From the NCBI GenBank assembly GCA_017445525.1, contig JAFSTZ010000047.1, forward strand, positions 1 through 8,470: a DNA stretch of 8,470 nucleotides. Reading direction: 5' to 3'. Shown here piece by piece: positions 6,159-8,470 of this stretch. The notes beneath the pieces were generated by a model. That model was not told the origin of the DNA, made no database searches, and saw only the letters and a program-made list of their open reading frames with translations. Position numbers and translations under genes: made by a program. This stretch comes from Eubacterium sp. (GTDB lineage: Bacteria; Bacillota; Clostridia; Lachnospirales; Lachnospiraceae). How positions within the stretch are numbered: the stretch's first letter is position 1; the number at the start of each line of letters is the position of its first letter.

Positions 6159-7917
6159 AGCACATCTTATCCAGACTGTACTTCCACACTCCGTCAAGCT
6201 CGCTTGAAAAAGCAAAGCTTTTTGTCACCTTGAAATCTTCATCCCTCTCCTCATATCTTCCTCTCGTCTTGTTGACTATAACAGAGCTTCCTCTGTCTCC
6301 CCAGGCAGCAGTCACTTTGCCGTCAAACTCGGTTTCCTTGTCGAAAAGGATTGTTGCCGGCTTTTTCTTGTCCTTTCCATCTATAAACAGCTTGATCGCA
6401 TGGATCACTCTGTCCTTTTTGACGGTAAACGTAAGCGTATCCCTGACTCCGTCCGACTCATCCCTTGTAAGCGTCAGCAGAGTGTTCTCCATATCCCATC
6501 CGTCGAGAGGTATGATCTCGGATGTGGATGTATCATCATCCGATCCGTCAGTTTCACCTTCCTCTGTTTCTTTATCTGCTTCATCATCCTCACCCTCATC
6601 GTCAGCGGCCTTTGTTTCAGGTGTATCTTCTTCGGCATCACCTGTCTGCGACGCATCTCCGCCGGCATCTGTTCCATCTGCATCCTTCTCTTCATCCTCA
6701 GAAGGCTTGGGTGTAACGGTAGGATCCTTAACCTTTTTCTTCACCGATGTTTTCTTCCATTCGGATTTGATGCCGATGACAAGACCTACTCTCGGCTTCT
6801 GACTGATCAGTCCGTCAAGTCTCATGATACCTGCCGGGGATGAAGTCGATATATACAGATTCCCCGCAGAGACATCAGATATCGATGTCGGGATCACACC
6901 CTTATCAAACTTATATATGGATGTTGTAGGGCCGCCTTCCATGGATGCTCTGAGTATACTGTACCCGTTTTTATCGATGACAAGTGCAAACACATTGTTG
7001 AAACCGTCATAGGATATATCTATGATCTCAGCATCCGTATCAAATACAGCTATACCGTCTACCTCTCCCAAAGGAGTGATCCTTGCAACCTTTTTGGGAG
7101 AAACCATATATGTCAGATTGTCATCTGTCTGAAAAATCCTACTTCCGTGACCGCTCTCGGTAGCCATGATCCCTCTCAGATTACCTATATTATCATACAG
7201 ATAGATCTGCTTATCGTTCTTCGGCATCACGAAAAATAAACCGTTTTGCAGTCTCAGTCCGCTCTTACCTCTTTCGGTATGAAGCGATGAGAGCTGAGGA
7301 GCCTCCGGAACATCGACCTTATAAGTTATATCCTGTCTGTGAGAGCCTGTCTCATCCAGCATATCAAGTATGATATAGTTGGTCATACCGGGAACAAGTC
7401 CGCCCACGGCAAACTCATGCTCCATAGTGAGATTTTTCGGTTTCCCGTTGTTCACGTATCTTATGTGATCGGGGATCTTTTCATCTGCTACCGTCACCGT
7501 GTACTTTATCATACATCTTCCGGTAGTTTTAAAATAAAAATAATATGTATTCGGACTCGTCCCAAAAGGATTGTATGCTATCAGCGGTTCCTCAAATGTA
7601 GGATTCATCCTGCGCTTTAATCTGTAAAGTCGTTCAGCTGCATCCTTACTGTGATCAACGGAAAAGATGTCTCCGTCTTCAAAGTTCAAAACATTTTTAT
7701 GATCGCCCTCACGTACAAGCTCTATCGCCAACTGATCAGTATCATATCTGTAAGCATGTTCATCGAGCTGATCGCTCTGCTCATCTCTTCTTCTGACATC
7801 AAACTCACTTTTATCCTCACCGGATCCCTTGAGCAGAAAATACGCTCCCGCGGTAAGACCGGCAAGTACGATCAAAGTGAGGATAACAGGTACCATAATC
7901 TTTTTCAAAACACTCAC
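6151..7917 (-). CDS. Membrane-anchored arylsulfotransferase (ASST)-like protein with acidic insert, probably not a catalytic ASST
   Basis: This 588-residue protein begins with a positive end and one hydrophobic helix (residues 8-30) without a lipobox Cys, so it is probably anchored with the rest outside the cell. Residues ~108-203 resemble the Ig-like N domain of ASSTs: YNPFGTSP at 115-122, then HEFAVGGLVPGMTN, matching the family's NPYGT and late G-L-P-T-N pattern. Residues ~215-385 look like propeller blades: LYDNIGNLRG at 240-249, GHGSRIF with His257, and GNLYISTSS at 352-360 leading to GLVIG at 378-382. The Arg usually found in the SSRH-type motif appears to be replaced by Ser. A basic patch (384-398) and an acidic linker (406-467) then fall where the blade with the catalytic His of ASSTs would be expected. 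The end (471-588) could be a last blade or a separate domain. The start is the GTG at 7917, which overlaps the upstream stop (GTGA) with only a weak SD; the ATG at 7896 is an alternative. The family link is by eye, and the function is unknown. Confidence 0.6.
   Translation of the reverse strand: MSVLKKIMVPVILTLIVLAGLTAGAYFLLKGSGEDKSEFDVRRRDEQSDQLDEHAYRYDTDQLAIELVREGDHKNVLNFEDGDIFSVDHSKDAAERLYRLKRRMNPTFEEPLIAYNPFGTSPNTYYFYFKTTGRCMIKYTVTVADEKIPDHIRYVNNGKPKNLTMEHEFAVGGLVPGMTNYIILDMLDETGSHRQDITYKVDVPEAPQLSSLHTERGKSGLRLQNGLFFVMPKNDKQIYLYDNIGNLRGIMATESGHGSRIFQTDDNLTYMVSPKKVARITPLGEVDGIAVFDTDAEIIDISYDGFNNVFALVIDKNGYSILRASMEGGPTTSIYKFDKGVIPTSISDVSAGNLYISTSSPAGIMRLDGLISQKPRVGLVIGIKSEWKKTSVKKKVKDPTVTPKPSEDEEKDADGTDAGGDASQTGDAEEDTPETKAADDEGEDDEADKETEEGETDGSDDDTSTSEIIPLDGWDMENTLLTLTRDESDGVRDTLTFTVKKDRVIHAIKLFIDGKDKKKPATILFDKETEFDGKVTAAWGDRGSSVIVNKTRGRYEERDEDFKVTKSFAFSSELDGVWKYSLDKMCFY
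6517..6702 (-). other. Acidic low-complexity linker within the ASST-like protein
   Basis: About 62 residues (406-467) are made mostly of Asp, Glu, Gly, Ala, Ser and Thr, with about half Asp or Glu. The stretch directly follows a Lys-rich segment (384-398). At the DNA level it is rich in TCATC/TCTTC-type triplets on the plus strand, but I see no exact tandem repeat. It probably forms a flexible extracellular linker and may bind cations. Confidence 0.8.
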
Positions 7918-8470
7918 CTATCCCACTTATCACAAAGTGAATTGATCTGGTCGGTAAACTTTGCAGTGTCTTTATTGCTGAGGCCCTCATTTTTACGTAT
8001 AACTGAAAGCAGCCTCTGTCCTGCAGTAAGAAGTCTCGAGAATACATCCGAGGCTCTCTTTGATGCAGCGCGTTTCTTCTCAGCAAGTACCGGCTCAGCC
8101 TCTCTGATAAACTCACCTTTTATCACATCAAACTCTGTTCCTGAGTACGGGGCACAGGCTATAAATGCATGCTCCTCAAGTTTCTTTACAAACCCCGTGC
8201 ACACACTGTCCTCGCCGTGTACGACAAACACTCTCTTCGGGGGTCTCTCCGTAAATGACTCCACCCACTTCATAAGACCGTTCACATCGGCATGTCCGCT
8301 GATTCCGTTCAGCTTTGTTATCTTTGCCTTGACCTCGATCATCTCTCCGAAAAGCTTGACCTCCTCAAGTCCTTCCAGAAGAGCCCGTCCCAGAGTTCCG
8401 GCAGTCTGATATCCGACAAATACTATAGTCGAGTCGGGCCTCCAGAGATTATGCTTCAGATGGTGCCTTA
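7914..8470 (-). CDS. Beta-CASP / RNA-specificity metallo-beta-lactamase protein, C-terminal 184 residues
   Basis: The frame is open from the window edge to the TGA at 7914, so the catalytic N-terminal lactamase core lies outside. The visible start (RHHLKHNLW, then VFVGYQTAGTLGR) is the end of the beta-CASP region. The RMMBL segment follows with GISGHAD and VFVVHGE, whose His residues are conserved zinc/active-site positions in this family. Members are nucleases that process or degrade RNA in the cytoplasm. An added charged helical tail of about 65 residues ends in CDKWDR; it could mediate contacts with partners. An internal ATG at 8342 is not the start, because the family sequence continues upstream without a break. 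The stop overlaps the GTG start of the ASST-like gene (7914-7917), so the two are translationally coupled. The specific RNA target cannot be told. Confidence 0.9.
   Translation of the reverse strand, partial: RHHLKHNLWRPDSTIVFVGYQTAGTLGRALLEGLEEVKLFGEMIEVKAKITKLNGISGHADVNGLMKWVESFTERPPKRVFVVHGEDSVCTGFVKKLEEHAFIACAPYSGTEFDVIKGEFIREAEPVLAEKKRAASKRASDVFSRLLTAGQRLLSVIRKNEGLSNKDTAKFTDQINSLCDKWDR

Noticed and set aside
6474..6695. Small minus-strand frame with a Met/Arg/Lys-rich product
   Set aside because: It is an out-of-frame shadow inside the acidic linker of the ASST-like gene.
6230..6843. Two long plus-strand frames rich in Ser/Pro or Cys/Ile
   Set aside because: They mirror the acidic low-complexity part of the ASST-like gene. 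Asp/Glu codons read on the opposite strand give Ser/Val/Phe-rich shadows.
7914..8342. Separate small gene starting at the internal ATG
   Set aside because: The same frame stays open to the window edge, and the upstream residues match the beta-CASP family, so this is only the 3' part of a larger gene.
7651..8409. Plus-strand open frame of 252 codons
   Set aside because: It spans the end of the beta-CASP gene and the start of the ASST-like gene, both well supported on the minus strand. No SD or family match.

Overview
The window looks like a chromosomal segment from a low-to-medium GC Firmicute, most likely a Lachnospiraceae-type Clostridium relative. The evidence is the two-gene transketolase, the short FSA-type transaldolase, strong AGGAGG ribosome binding sites, and the style of the MBL, arylsulfotransferase-like and hybrid kinase proteins. 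This placement is inferred from protein character, not from a marker gene. All supportable genes lie on the minus strand, so transcription runs from high to low coordinates. The long plus-strand open frames are shadows of these genes. I see no RNA genes, insertion sequences, CRISPR arrays or phage genes.

In transcription order, the right part (8470 to 6151) holds the C-terminal end of a beta-CASP metallo-beta-lactamase RNase-like protein. It overlaps by 4 bases (GTGA) a membrane-anchored protein that resembles an arylsulfotransferase (ASST). That protein carries an acidic low-complexity insert and lacks catalytic residues expected of active ASSTs.

The middle part (6150 to 3595) is a compact non-oxidative pentose phosphate operon: transaldolase, transketolase N-terminal subunit, transketolase C-terminal subunit. 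A possible promoter overlapped by a 13-base inverted repeat lies in front of it. A strong hairpin terminator with a perfect 15-bp stem lies behind it. Together the three enzymes interconvert pentose phosphates with fructose-6-phosphate and glyceraldehyde-3-phosphate. The transaldolase has the size of fructose-6-phosphate aldolase but carries Glu58 and Phe132, the residue pair expected of a genuine transaldolase.

The left part (3594 to 1) is a two-gene signalling cassette. A soluble FIST-domain sensor protein is followed after 11 bases by a soluble hybrid histidine kinase (coiled coil, PAS, HisKA, HATPase, receiver, Hpt). The kinase runs off the window edge near its C terminus. The arrangement recalls the NosP/NahK pair of Pseudomonas, in which a FIST protein senses a ligand and controls a co-transcribed hybrid kinase. 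This cassette and the ASST-like protein are the most interesting parts of the window.
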